Source: Hydrogenophaga sp. IBVHS2
Lineage (GTDB): Bacteria > Pseudomonadota > Gammaproteobacteria > Burkholderiales > Burkholderiaceae_C
Reading direction: 5' to 3'
NCBI RefSeq assembly: GCF_002127215.1
Contig: NZ_NFUT01000002.1
Coordinates: forward strand, 186,001-250,000
DNA length: 64,000 bases
A program made the translations under genes and the position numbers. A model generated the notes under the pieces. That model had not been told where the DNA came from, did no database searches, and saw nothing but the letters and a program-made list of their open reading frames with translations. Of the stretch, positions 23,893 through 32,271 are shown one piece after another (positions within the stretch are counted from its first letter, which is position 1; the number at the start of each line of letters is the position of its first letter).

Positions 23893-26847
23893 TCAGACCT
23901 GAGCCGACCCGAGCTTGGCCTGCTTCGCTCGCGCGAGGATCTGCTGCCGGATGGCGTAGTCGTCGAAGACGGCCATGCTGGGTTGCTTGGACTCTTGATT
24001 CTTGATCTCCATGCTGATCAAGGCGTCTTCCCACTCGAAGAGGTGGACCGCCAGGGGGGCGGCATGCCGGTTGTCGGAGGTCCTCTCGGTGAACGACCAG
24101 TCGCTGTACGCAGCTTTCTTGGCGGCCTTCAATGCCTCCTCGTCTTTGGCGGTCTTCCATGCCTCATCGAATGTTTTCCGCGCCGCCTTGATGACTGCGA
24201 GTCCCATGGCGTCCCCGACCTGGTCTGAACCCCAACCACCATCGTCAACTGGCTGTGGATGGGCCTGCAGCAGCTGTGTGCGGCGTTCGGACAGGGCATT
24301 GATTTCGTCCGGGCTGATGAGTCCGGCCAGTTCGCCTTTGAAGGTGTTCCAGCGGCCTTCATCCTGAAGGGCCTTCAGCATGGAGGACCGAATCACCTTC
24401 GGCGGCTGGGCGCCGTAGTTCTGTCTCACGCCGAACGATGCATCGTGGTCCCAGGATGCACCCTTGCTGTAATTGCCGCCGTGGTTGTCCGGGTCGTTGC
24501 CCACAAAATGCAAGGTGTGGTGGTCGGCATGGCGCTGGCGCACAGCGGGGTCATCGGCATCAACCCGGTTCATGAAGACCCGCCCCGGCAAGGCGCCGTC
24601 CGATTCCTTGGGCTGAAACCGAAGGCTCTGGCGATCTTCGGCCCAGCGGACCGAGTCGAATCCGTAACTCCAGCCCAGCGCGTTGAGGTCGTCGGCAGAC
24701 ATTGAATTCACGGCGCGCTTGAGGTCTTTCTTGTCCAGCTTCAGTATGGCGTCGCCCGTCGCTGTCAGCACCTCACTGCCCAGGTTGGGGTTGTAGTCCG
24801 ACACCTCGCAATACACGCCATCGACGATGGCCACCTTGACCGGTGCCACCAGCCCCGGTTGGCCCAGGAACGCCGCCAGCTTGCGCATGGCCAGATCCCG
24901 CCCATAGAGGTTGGGCAGCTGTTCAAGCGGGGGCATCGCTTCCGTGCAAGCCTTTTCCCATGGCTTGAAAACCTGTTGTTTGCTGTCCCATACCTCCAAG
25001 TTCAGCCGCCATTCCAGGGTACTGCTGCCTTTGAGCAGGGCTTCATGGAATGCAGCGGTCAGCGAGGCCTGGGCCTGCTGCTTCTGTTTGGCGTCCATCG
25101 GTTTGCCGGTCTTCTGCACAAAAGCAGTTTCCACAGTCTGGGTCAACTGATCAAAATGGAAGACGATGCCGCCGCCCATGTGGGCGGAGGGGGCCACCAG
25201 AGGGCAGCTGTTGAGCTGTTTCGTGACCAGCTGCTGTTCGGTTCCGTCTGCGAGCGTGAGGGTCACCAGCTTGACCGGGCTGCCGGACTGTCCGCCCGCC
25301 AGTGTCCGGGTCTCCATCCGCCGGGCTTTAGCAAACCTTCGGGTCAGTTCGCTGTCTGGCTTCAGCTGTTGATGGATCGGCACCCCCGCCAGCACCATCG
25401 GTTTCAAGTGCTGCGCCGGCAGATCACAGTCCAGCGCTTGCCCGGCAATGCCGGCCAAGACCTTGCGGTCCATGTCCGGCAACTCAGCCCGATAAGCCTG
25501 CAAGCGTTCGGCCAACCCACCGAGCGATTTGCCATTCTTCAACAAGCGGAGAACGGTTGGTCCCACACCGTCGACAGCGGCCAGTTGTTCGGGCTTCATC
25601 TGCTCTTCGAAGGCCTGTCGAGCCAAGAGGAAGAACTGGGTTCCGGTTGTCTCGGACGGCAGCGCCAGCCTGTATTCCACGAGGCGCCTGAATTGGTTGG
25701 ACCGCTGCTGCTCCGACATGTCTTCAACAGCCAACGGCTTGCCGGGTGTCAAGGCCTGCAGATGGTGGACATGCAGGCCGTTGCGCAGCCCGGTGGCCAG
25801 GATCCCTACCTTGTGTCCCTCTCTGGACAGTGTCTTGAGCTCCTCCAGCGAGTACTGTTTGCTTTGAATGAGATAAGCGAAGTCGGGCATTTCTGCGGGC
25901 TCCATCCGCTCCTCGAAGGCTTGTCGAGCCAGGAGGAAGAACTGGGTTCCGGTTGTCTCGGACGGCAGCGCCAGCCTGTATTCCACGAGGCGCCTGAATC
26001 GGTTGGACCGCTGTTGCTCCGAAATGTCTTTTACGCCCAGCGCTTCGCTGGGTGTCACTGCCTCCAGATGGTCGACATGCAGGCCGTTGCGCAGACCAGT
26101 GGCCAGGGTCTCTGCCGTGTGCCCTTCGCTGAACAGTGTCTTGAGGTTCTTCAGCGGGTACTGATCGCTGTGCATCACCTCCAGCAGATCGGAGAGATGG
26201 ATCGAACCGCGCTGCAGACAGAAATCGGCCAGTGCTGCCTCCTCGGTATGGCTCACCAATCGGTTCAGCAGAAGGAGGTCTTTCCGCAGGTGGTCATTCC
26301 AGTCCTTTTGCCAGGCTTTGTAGTTGTTGCGACCGGGTCCCCGGTCCGGGAGGTGGGCCTGTTGGGCGAGACTTTGGGCCTTATGCACCAAGGCCTCGAG
26401 GTCTTTCCGGTTCTTGATGTCAGTGGTCTGGCACAGACGTGAGTAGGCCACCGCCGCTGACAGCTCCTCGGGTAGTTTCTGGTTGTATCCGGCAAACGCC
26501 CGGTAATGCCGTGTTCGGCAGGCATGCAGATGTGCCAGTGTCTCTGACCCAGGCTCGGGTGTGGCTACGGCCTCCTCACCTCGTACGCGGGACTTTCCCG
26601 TCACCGGGTCGGTGCTTGGAGCCCGGTTGCTGGGTTGGGGAGCAGCAACGCCAGCAGCTGCACTGACCTTTGTTACCCGAGCCCAACTGACGGCGGGCTT
26701 CCGAACCACTACTTGTCTGGCGCGCGCACTGCCCAGCAACGGTCGGTCGGGTTTGCCCGCTGAAGCAGCGTTGGGGGCTTTTTTTTCGGAATGGGCATTG
26801 GCGGTGGGGATGGGGTTGAAGGGAGCGGGGGTCTGCACGCGGCTCAT
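23893..26847 (-). CDS. Large effector-like protein D with PI3/4-kinase or HipA-like kinase motifs (984 aa)
   Basis: I do not recognise this protein as a named family. Residues 1-100 are disordered and rich in Pro, Ala, Lys and Ser, with no signal peptide. Residues 110-215 look helical. Residues 220-321 and 322-423 are two nearly identical 102-residue repeats (GLRNGLHV, SEQQRSN, ALPSETTGTQFFLLARQAFE), followed by a degenerate third copy. Residues 515-810 look like a kinase: glycine-rich GGQSGSPV (518-525), Lys543 in LVTKQL, catalytic-loop-like GNDPDNHGGN (783-792) and metal-binding-like WDHDASFG (799-806). The tail is helical and charged. The DNA is less GC-rich than its neighbours. It is the last of four same-strand related genes. 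The kinase reading is inference from motif spacing. Confidence 0.7.
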   Translation of the reverse strand: MSRVQTPAPFNPIPTANAHSEKKAPNAASAGKPDRPLLGSARARQVVVRKPAVSWARVTKVSAAAGVAAPQPSNRAPSTDPVTGKSRVRGEEAVATPEPGSETLAHLHACRTRHYRAFAGYNQKLPEELSAAVAYSRLCQTTDIKNRKDLEALVHKAQSLAQQAHLPDRGPGRNNYKAWQKDWNDHLRKDLLLLNRLVSHTEEAALADFCLQRGSIHLSDLLEVMHSDQYPLKNLKTLFSEGHTAETLATGLRNGLHVDHLEAVTPSEALGVKDISEQQRSNRFRRLVEYRLALPSETTGTQFFLLARQAFEERMEPAEMPDFAYLIQSKQYSLEELKTLSREGHKVGILATGLRNGLHVHHLQALTPGKPLAVEDMSEQQRSNQFRRLVEYRLALPSETTGTQFFLLARQAFEEQMKPEQLAAVDGVGPTVLRLLKNGKSLGGLAERLQAYRAELPDMDRKVLAGIAGQALDCDLPAQHLKPMVLAGVPIHQQLKPDSELTRRFAKARRMETRTLAGGQSGSPVKLVTLTLADGTEQQLVTKQLNSCPLVAPSAHMGGGIVFHFDQLTQTVETAFVQKTGKPMDAKQKQQAQASLTAAFHEALLKGSSTLEWRLNLEVWDSKQQVFKPWEKACTEAMPPLEQLPNLYGRDLAMRKLAAFLGQPGLVAPVKVAIVDGVYCEVSDYNPNLGSEVLTATGDAILKLDKKDLKRAVNSMSADDLNALGWSYGFDSVRWAEDRQSLRFQPKESDGALPGRVFMNRVDADDPAVRQRHADHHTLHFVGNDPDNHGGNYSKGASWDHDASFGVRQNYGAQPPKVIRSSMLKALQDEGRWNTFKGELAGLISPDEINALSERRTQLLQAHPQPVDDGGWGSDQVGDAMGLAVIKAARKTFDEAWKTAKDEEALKAAKKAAYSDWSFTERTSDNRHAAPLAVHLFEWEDALISMEIKNQESKQPSMAVFDDYAIRQQILARAKQAKLGSAQV
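25579..26190 (-). repeat. Two 306-bp in-frame tandem repeats inside gene D
   Basis: Units 25885-26190 and 25579-25884 each encode 102 residues. A block of about 110 bp starting at 25607 and again at 25913 differs at only a handful of positions, and a 40-bp block around 25760 and 26066 is also nearly identical; the rest of each unit has diverged more. The mosaic pattern suggests a duplication later homogenised in part by gene conversion. Confidence 0.9.
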
Positions 26848-26872
26848 GGCGAATCCTTGTCGGGGGAATGCA

Positions 26873-26898
26873 GATTGGTCACCAATCCATCACCAATC
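26873..26898. promoter_or_regulatory. Repeat element upstream of gene D
   Basis: The 15-bp palindrome GATTGGT-C-ACCAATC (26873-26887) overlaps a direct repeat TCACCAAT at 26879 and 26890, one helical turn (11 bp) apart. A similar TCACCAATTCAT element lies upstream of gene A. It is 26 bp ahead of the gene D start in a 123-bp gap, so D probably has its own regulated promoter. Confidence 0.5.
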
Positions 26899-26970
26899 CG
26901 CGAACCGTCCGTCTGGCGTGCCGCCGTGGCCGGAACAACCGGGCCACGGTCCGAGTGCAGGGGCTGTGGG

Positions 26971-29900
26971 TCAGCCCGGCACCAGTTGCTGCTGCAGCAC
27001 CGCCAGGCTGTCGGGCAGGTGGGCTGAAGGGTCCCGGCCCGACAGCAGGCACATCAGCAGGGGCAGGGGCATCGGGTTGTCGGCGGGCAGCGCGGCGGCC
27101 ATGGCCGGCAGCTGGAGCAAGGCCTCCCGCTCGCGATGGCTGACGTCCTGCAGCGTGTCGTGGATGTGCGCCTTGACGCCATCGGGGGTCGACGTGTGGT
27201 CGTACAGGGCCAGCAAGGCGGTGTCGAGCGCAGTCAGCGCCTTCAGGGCTGCGGCAGTAACGGTCGGTATGGACTGGTCCGCCACCGACAGGCCGTGCAA
27301 GGACCGCAAGGCCTGGTCAAGGTCCGATGCCGCCATTTCGACCGCTGCCCACGGCGTGTCCGGCCCGGACGAATCCATCGACCCGCCGTCGGGCCGGTGC
27401 CGGGCGATGAAGGCACGGACCTGCGATGCCAGGCCATCCGCCGGCGGTCGGTATGGGGTGGGTGCATCGGACTGCGCGGGGGCGGCTGTCATGGCAGCCC
27501 GGGCCATCAGCGCGATCTCGGACAGGGGGTACACCGCCTGGAGCGATGACGGGTCCTTGAGTTGCAGCGCCACTGCCTGTTGCTGCAGCAGCTGCCGGGC
27601 CAGCAGCAGCCACGCGGTGTGCTGGTGTTTCGGCGGCATGGTCGCGTTGAGGTGGATGAGGTCGCTCGGGGTGGCGCCGGCCTTCCACGCCAACTGCCAT
27701 CCGGGTTCGGCCCAGTCCATCACATCAGCCAGGGCCATCAGCTCGGCCGGCGTGCCGTTTCTGCGCTGCAGCTCGCCCGGTGTCATGGCCTCGATCTGTT
27801 GTGCCAGGGCCTCGGCCTTCAGCAGGCTGACCTGGTTGGCCTTGATGGTCTGGCGGGCCTGGGTCAGCCAGCCGGGCAGCGCGGCGTTGGGGGATGCATC
27901 GAGGGCTTGTTTGGCCAGCTTGTCGAGCTGCGCCACCAGCTTGATGTTCCCGTTGCACAGCGTCTGCAGCGTTTGGACGTTCTCCAGCGGGCCGATCAGC
28001 CAATGCTCGTAGGACTTCAGGTTGCTGGTCAGCAGTTGCCGGCTTTCGGCTTCCGCACCGGCAGGCCATTCCCGGTCCATGGCGGTTTCGGACACGGGCC
28101 GTGCCGGCGCTTCCACATGCCGCAGCCGCAGCTGCAGCGCCTGTTGCTGTCGGCGCGCTGCGGAGCGGTTCTCGGGGCGCAGATGGTCGGCGGACCAGCC
28201 CTCCAGCTCGCGTGCCAGACCAGCCCGTGCCCGCTGAAGGCGGCCCCAGTGCAGGGCCCTGGAGGCCCACGGTGCGTCCACCGGAGCCTTCTCCAGCGTG
28301 TCCAGACGCTGCGCCGCCAGGCCCAGGGGACTTTGGGGCTCCGGCTGGAGCCGTTCCAGACGTTCCAACCAGGTGCGGTGCCGCGGTGCGCGGGGGGACA
28401 GGGCGAACGCCGTGCGTGCCGTGTCCAGGCGGGTGATCCTGCGTTGGGGTGGCCGTGCTTCCAGGTCCACCGGATCCGCCAGATCCATGGTGTTCCAACG
28501 CTGCCTGAAGGCTCCCTGCTCGAGGGGGGTGAGGCCGCTCAGGACGGGTTCCAGCGCATTCAGGGTCAAGGACCGCAGTCGGCTCTTCAAGGTGTCGGGC
28601 GGCGTTCCGGGCTGGTTGAAGTTGACGAACTGCACCGGCTGCTCCTCCAGATCAACGGAGTCGTCGACCAGCGAAGGCAGGCCCAGCAGAACATTCGTCC
28701 CCTGGTCCGTGTCCTGCCTGAACTGTCCGGTATCTGGCCACCGGACATGCCCCAGCCATTCCAGCCAGGATTGCTCCACCGCCTGCTGCCGGGCCCAGGG
28801 CGTCTCCGTCCGGCGGCCGAATCGCAGCATCCAGGTGTCCGGGGGCAGGGGCCCCATCAACACCCCGTACACCGGCTGACCATCGATGGTCAGCACATGG
28901 GCATGCAGGGGCAGCATGCGATGGCCCAGACCCAGCAGTCCGGCCAGGCCCTGCACGAACAAGCCGCGGCGCAGCGCTTGCGCCTCGGGGCTGCCGCAGC
29001 GGCAGGCCTTGAACCGGTAACGCGCCACGGTCGACCGTTGCAGGGGGTCCTGCAGCTCGACCCAGCCGTCCGGAGAGTGTTTCTTCCGGGGTTGCAGGTG
29101 GCGCAGGTTCCGGGCCGTGGCGTCCGGTGCTGGCGGGGGCGGTGTGGCGTCCGGGTTCCAGCCGGCCTTCTCCAGGGCGGACAGCTCGTCGGGCTTGAAT
29201 CCCAGGCCGGTTCCCCAGGCCGCCCAGTCGACATCGTGGTCCCGGGCCTGGCCATGGAGGGCGATATCGGACAGCGATGGGGTGGGCCGTCCGTTGGCCT
29301 GGTAGGCCGCACGAACCCGGCGCACATCCCCGATGGTGAGGCCAGCCCGGTGCAGGCGGATGATCTCGGCGGCCGACAGGCCCTCGCGCAGCCCGAGCAG
29401 CAGGAGATCGGCCGACAGCACCGGGGCGGCCAGGCAGTCGAGCAGCTCGGCCAGCGTCCACTTCAGCAGGGCCCGGGCCATGTCGGGGCCGTGATCCGGA
29501 TCCTTGCGCATGGCGATGTCCAGCGCCTGGAGGCGGGAGGGCAGGGCCTTCAACCCCTCGGCCTGCCGTGCCAGTTGCTGGGCCACACCCTCGTTGGACG
29601 ATCGCTCCGCTTCAGCCTGGCAGACCGACAGGTTGGGCCCCAGGGTGTACATGGCATAGGTGTGCTTGGGCACGGGCAAGGCGGCCAGCTCGACAAGGCG
29701 GTCCGCTTCCCGGATGTGGCTCAAGGGCCGTTCCAGCTTCTCCAGCAACAGATCCAGGGAGGGCGGCATGGTGAGGCCCATGAACACCGGGGGCTCGGAC
29801 GGCGTGGTCTCGCGGGGGGTGACGGACCCGCTGGATGACCTTCGGGGTGGCGGCGAGATCGGCGACGGATCGGTGCGGGGCGAGCGCGTGTTCCGTTGGG

Positions 29901-30021
29901 GTTCCGGAGCGCGCAGGCCTCGCAAAGGCAGGAAGGAGGGGATGTCGGTGGAGGATCTCATGGGGAACGGGACAGTGATGAGGCCCGGTGAGTGGGGCCA
30001 TCCGCCCCCCACAGTCCTCAC
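26971..30021 (-). CDS. Large effector-like protein C with degenerate kinase-like region (up to 1016 aa)
   Basis: Not recognised as a named family. The first 80-100 residues are Pro/Ser/Arg/Thr-rich and disordered, with no signal peptide. A helical module with GLREGLSAAEIIRLHRAGL (209-227) and a second one, KPDELSALEKAGWNPD (276-291), precede a kinase-like N-lobe (RYRFKAC, Lys338). In the expected catalytic loop the sequence reads RWPDTGQF (427-434), and at the metal-binding position FVNFNQPG (465-472), so Asp and Asn residues kept in B and D are missing: a likely pseudokinase. About 540 further residues are helical. The GTG at 30021 overlaps the stop of B (GTGA) and may be the start; ATG 29961 is the alternative, giving 996 residues, though neither has a clear ribosome-binding site. 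Confidence 0.65.
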   Translation of the reverse strand: MRTVGGGWPHSPGLITVPFPMRSSTDIPSFLPLRGLRAPEPQRNTRSPRTDPSPISPPPRRSSSGSVTPRETTPSEPPVFMGLTMPPSLDLLLEKLERPLSHIREADRLVELAALPVPKHTYAMYTLGPNLSVCQAEAERSSNEGVAQQLARQAEGLKALPSRLQALDIAMRKDPDHGPDMARALLKWTLAELLDCLAAPVLSADLLLLGLREGLSAAEIIRLHRAGLTIGDVRRVRAAYQANGRPTPSLSDIALHGQARDHDVDWAAWGTGLGFKPDELSALEKAGWNPDATPPPPAPDATARNLRHLQPRKKHSPDGWVELQDPLQRSTVARYRFKACRCGSPEAQALRRGLFVQGLAGLLGLGHRMLPLHAHVLTIDGQPVYGVLMGPLPPDTWMLRFGRRTETPWARQQAVEQSWLEWLGHVRWPDTGQFRQDTDQGTNVLLGLPSLVDDSVDLEEQPVQFVNFNQPGTPPDTLKSRLRSLTLNALEPVLSGLTPLEQGAFRQRWNTMDLADPVDLEARPPQRRITRLDTARTAFALSPRAPRHRTWLERLERLQPEPQSPLGLAAQRLDTLEKAPVDAPWASRALHWGRLQRARAGLARELEGWSADHLRPENRSAARRQQQALQLRLRHVEAPARPVSETAMDREWPAGAEAESRQLLTSNLKSYEHWLIGPLENVQTLQTLCNGNIKLVAQLDKLAKQALDASPNAALPGWLTQARQTIKANQVSLLKAEALAQQIEAMTPGELQRRNGTPAELMALADVMDWAEPGWQLAWKAGATPSDLIHLNATMPPKHQHTAWLLLARQLLQQQAVALQLKDPSSLQAVYPLSEIALMARAAMTAAPAQSDAPTPYRPPADGLASQVRAFIARHRPDGGSMDSSGPDTPWAAVEMAASDLDQALRSLHGLSVADQSIPTVTAAALKALTALDTALLALYDHTSTPDGVKAHIHDTLQDVSHREREALLQLPAMAAALPADNPMPLPLLMCLLSGRDPSAHLPDSLAVLQQQLVPG

Positions 30022-32264
30022 GAATGCATGATCCCCTGCGATGCCGAGCCGTCCCTGTTCCGTGACTGCCGTTCGCGCTCCTGCCGCACCGCCGAGCGGA
30101 TGGCCGCTTCATCCAGCACCGCCGGGAACCACCGCTGTTCCGGATGGCGTCGGGCCACGGTCTGTCCCACCGCCAGCGCCCGCATCAGGCTGTCGGATTC
30201 GATGTCCCGCAGCCGCGTGGTGTCGGCGCGGCCGTTCGGGGGATGGAGCACATCGTCCGCAATGGCCTGCGCCTGCGCCGGCAGATCGTCCAGGCCCAGC
30301 GCGGTGGTGGTCTCGGCCGACAGCCAGTCCGCTTCGCTGTCGAGCCAGCCGTGCGGCTGCAGTGCCCGCACCTGTTCCTGGAGGTGGTGCAGCCGCGATT
30401 CCAGGGCCCGCCACTCGGGCAGGCGGATCAGGCCGGTGGCGCCGCAGGCCCGCATCTCTTGGGGTGTGAGCTTGAGCAATCCCCTGGCCAGATCGGCCGG
30501 AATCACCGTTGGCATCCGGGTGCCGTGCAGCACCGACCAGGCGGGGCGAACGCGGGGACCGGGGGGCTGGTGGCGCTGGTTGTTGCAGGCGTCTTCGGGG
30601 TGCATGAGGCAGCGCCCGAAGGCCAGGTCGTTGTCGAACAGCACCAGGCGCTGCCGGTCCGGCCGATCGGGGTCGGCGGCAAAGGCCACGTTGCCCGCGT
30701 TCCAGTCCACCTGACCGGTGAGCAGGTGGAACCAGACCGCCACCACCATCTGGCGGCGCACCTCCGGGCGGGTCACATCCAGGGGCCGGATCAGGGGCAG
30801 ATGGACTGAGCTGCCGCCCAGCTGCGCCTCGCTCACCTCCGCCCGCAGCCCGCTGGTGGTGAGCGTCAGCCGGGTCAGGCCCTGCCAGCGGGCGATGTCG
30901 GCCAGCAGCCGGGGGGCATCGGCCCAGGTGCAGAGCCATTGCAGGTCGTCCGGCGGCAGCGACAGGTCGTGCGGGCTCTGGATCAGCAGTTTCTGCAGGC
31001 CGGGCACGTATTCGTTGAGCGAGCCGTACAGGCCGTCGATCACCGCCGTGTACGAGGCCGTCACCAGGAGGTGGCGCCCCAGCCCGAGCAGTGCACCCAG
31101 GCGGTGGGTGAGCACCTGCCGACCGGTGAGGTTGGGGCCGGGTCGGTGCCAGTCGGTGGCCCGGCGGGTGGGTATGCCGACATCGGTCATGGCGTCGGCT
31201 TCTGCGTCCGGGTGTTCCGGCCGCCAGGTGTAGGTCCAGGTCTTGGCCCCGTCGGTCCAGCCATGCAAGTGCACCTGGTTCACCATGCCTTTGCCGACCT
31301 GCTGGGTGGTCACCGGCTTGAGCGATGCCAGGTGCGCGCGCAGCACCGGATCGGGTGCGGTCTGGGGATGGATCGGCACACCGGCCTGGAACAGGGCCCG
31401 GGTGTCGGTGGCACTCAGGCCGCAACGCAGCCCCTGCTCGATGACCTCCAGCGGCATCCGTGGCGTGTCCAGCAGGATCTGCACCTCGTTGAGCGGCAGG
31501 GCGAGGTCGGGGTTGCCGATCCGCTGCGCAAGCTGCCGGCGCAGGGCGTCCATGTCCGACGCGGTGGCCGGCGTGGGGGCGCAGACAATGTCGGCAGGGC
31601 GCTGCCCGTCCTCGAGCCGGGCCCTGACCGTGGACGGGTCCTGCGCCGGGGCCTGCATCATCAGCAGCACCTGGGCCACTGTCGGTGGCTCGCGGTCCCA
31701 GCGGCCGTCGGCGGGGCGGACCGATGCGATGTAGTCCGGCATGCCGCCGGCCTGTTGCAGCAGGCCGGTCACGCCGGCGATGGCCGCCTGCAGGTCGGGC
31801 AGGGCATCGCTGAACCCCGGCACCGCGTCGGTGCGCGACAGTGCGTCCTCCAGCCGGGCCTTCACGAAGTTCAGCACCTTGTTCACCTTGTTCACGGCGT
31901 CGGGTGAGCCGATGGTGAGTTGCTGGCACAGACGCACCCATGTGCCGCCGACCTCCTGTGCCTGTTCGAGGGCGGTGAGGAGCTCGGCCGCCGGCAGGTT
32001 CCACTGCAAGCGGGTGATGCCGGCCTGACGGGCACACCGCAGGGCATGCACGTGCAGCATCCCCACCAGCTCGTGCAGGGGGCGAACCGGCGGCTGCTCG
32101 GGTTCCGGCACCTCGACCCTTTCCAGCAGCAAGCGCTCGGGTGGGTGCTTGCGGGCATTCAGACGGGTGGGATGGCGGTGGAGGTCGGGGGTCTGCCAGG
32201 CCCGCTGAGGGCTGGGGGACGGTATGGACGGTGCGGTGAAGCAGGGGGCGCTGGAAGGGATCAT
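30018..32264 (-). CDS. Large effector-like protein B with intact kinase-like motifs (748 aa)
   Basis: Not recognised as a named family. Residues 1-60 are Pro/Ser-rich with no signal peptide; 65-300 are helical and include IEQGLRCGLSATDTRALFQAG (275-295), the same module type seen in A, C and D. From 319 a kinase-like fold follows: glycine-rich VGKGMVNQVHL (323-333), a C-lobe helix MVVAVWFHLLTG (506-517), then QVDWNAGNVAF (518-528) and LVLFDNDLAFG (540-550). The spacing D520-x4-N525 then D544-N-D546 fits the catalytic Asp, Asn and metal-binding Asp of PI3/4-kinase or HipA-type folds. The usual N-lobe Lys is not obvious. It begins 7 bp after gene A ends and overlaps C, so A, B and C are likely one transcript. 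Confidence 0.7.
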   Translation of the reverse strand: MIPSSAPCFTAPSIPSPSPQRAWQTPDLHRHPTRLNARKHPPERLLLERVEVPEPEQPPVRPLHELVGMLHVHALRCARQAGITRLQWNLPAAELLTALEQAQEVGGTWVRLCQQLTIGSPDAVNKVNKVLNFVKARLEDALSRTDAVPGFSDALPDLQAAIAGVTGLLQQAGGMPDYIASVRPADGRWDREPPTVAQVLLMMQAPAQDPSTVRARLEDGQRPADIVCAPTPATASDMDALRRQLAQRIGNPDLALPLNEVQILLDTPRMPLEVIEQGLRCGLSATDTRALFQAGVPIHPQTAPDPVLRAHLASLKPVTTQQVGKGMVNQVHLHGWTDGAKTWTYTWRPEHPDAEADAMTDVGIPTRRATDWHRPGPNLTGRQVLTHRLGALLGLGRHLLVTASYTAVIDGLYGSLNEYVPGLQKLLIQSPHDLSLPPDDLQWLCTWADAPRLLADIARWQGLTRLTLTTSGLRAEVSEAQLGGSSVHLPLIRPLDVTRPEVRRQMVVAVWFHLLTGQVDWNAGNVAFAADPDRPDRQRLVLFDNDLAFGRCLMHPEDACNNQRHQPPGPRVRPAWSVLHGTRMPTVIPADLARGLLKLTPQEMRACGATGLIRLPEWRALESRLHHLQEQVRALQPHGWLDSEADWLSAETTTALGLDDLPAQAQAIADDVLHPPNGRADTTRLRDIESDSLMRALAVGQTVARRHPEQRWFPAVLDEAAIRSAVRQERERQSRNRDGSASQGIMHS

Positions 32265-32271
32265 GGGGTGT

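Noticed and set aside
24859..26442. 527-residue plus-strand frame opposite gene D
   Set aside because: It reflects the internal repeat of D on the other strand and has no similarity beyond that; the D frame continues for 984 residues with conserved motifs.
27562..29838. 758-residue plus-strand frame opposite gene C
   Set aside because: Low-complexity Gln/Gly/Leu-rich translation typical of an antisense frame. I kept gene C because its frame contains a module shared with A, B and D.
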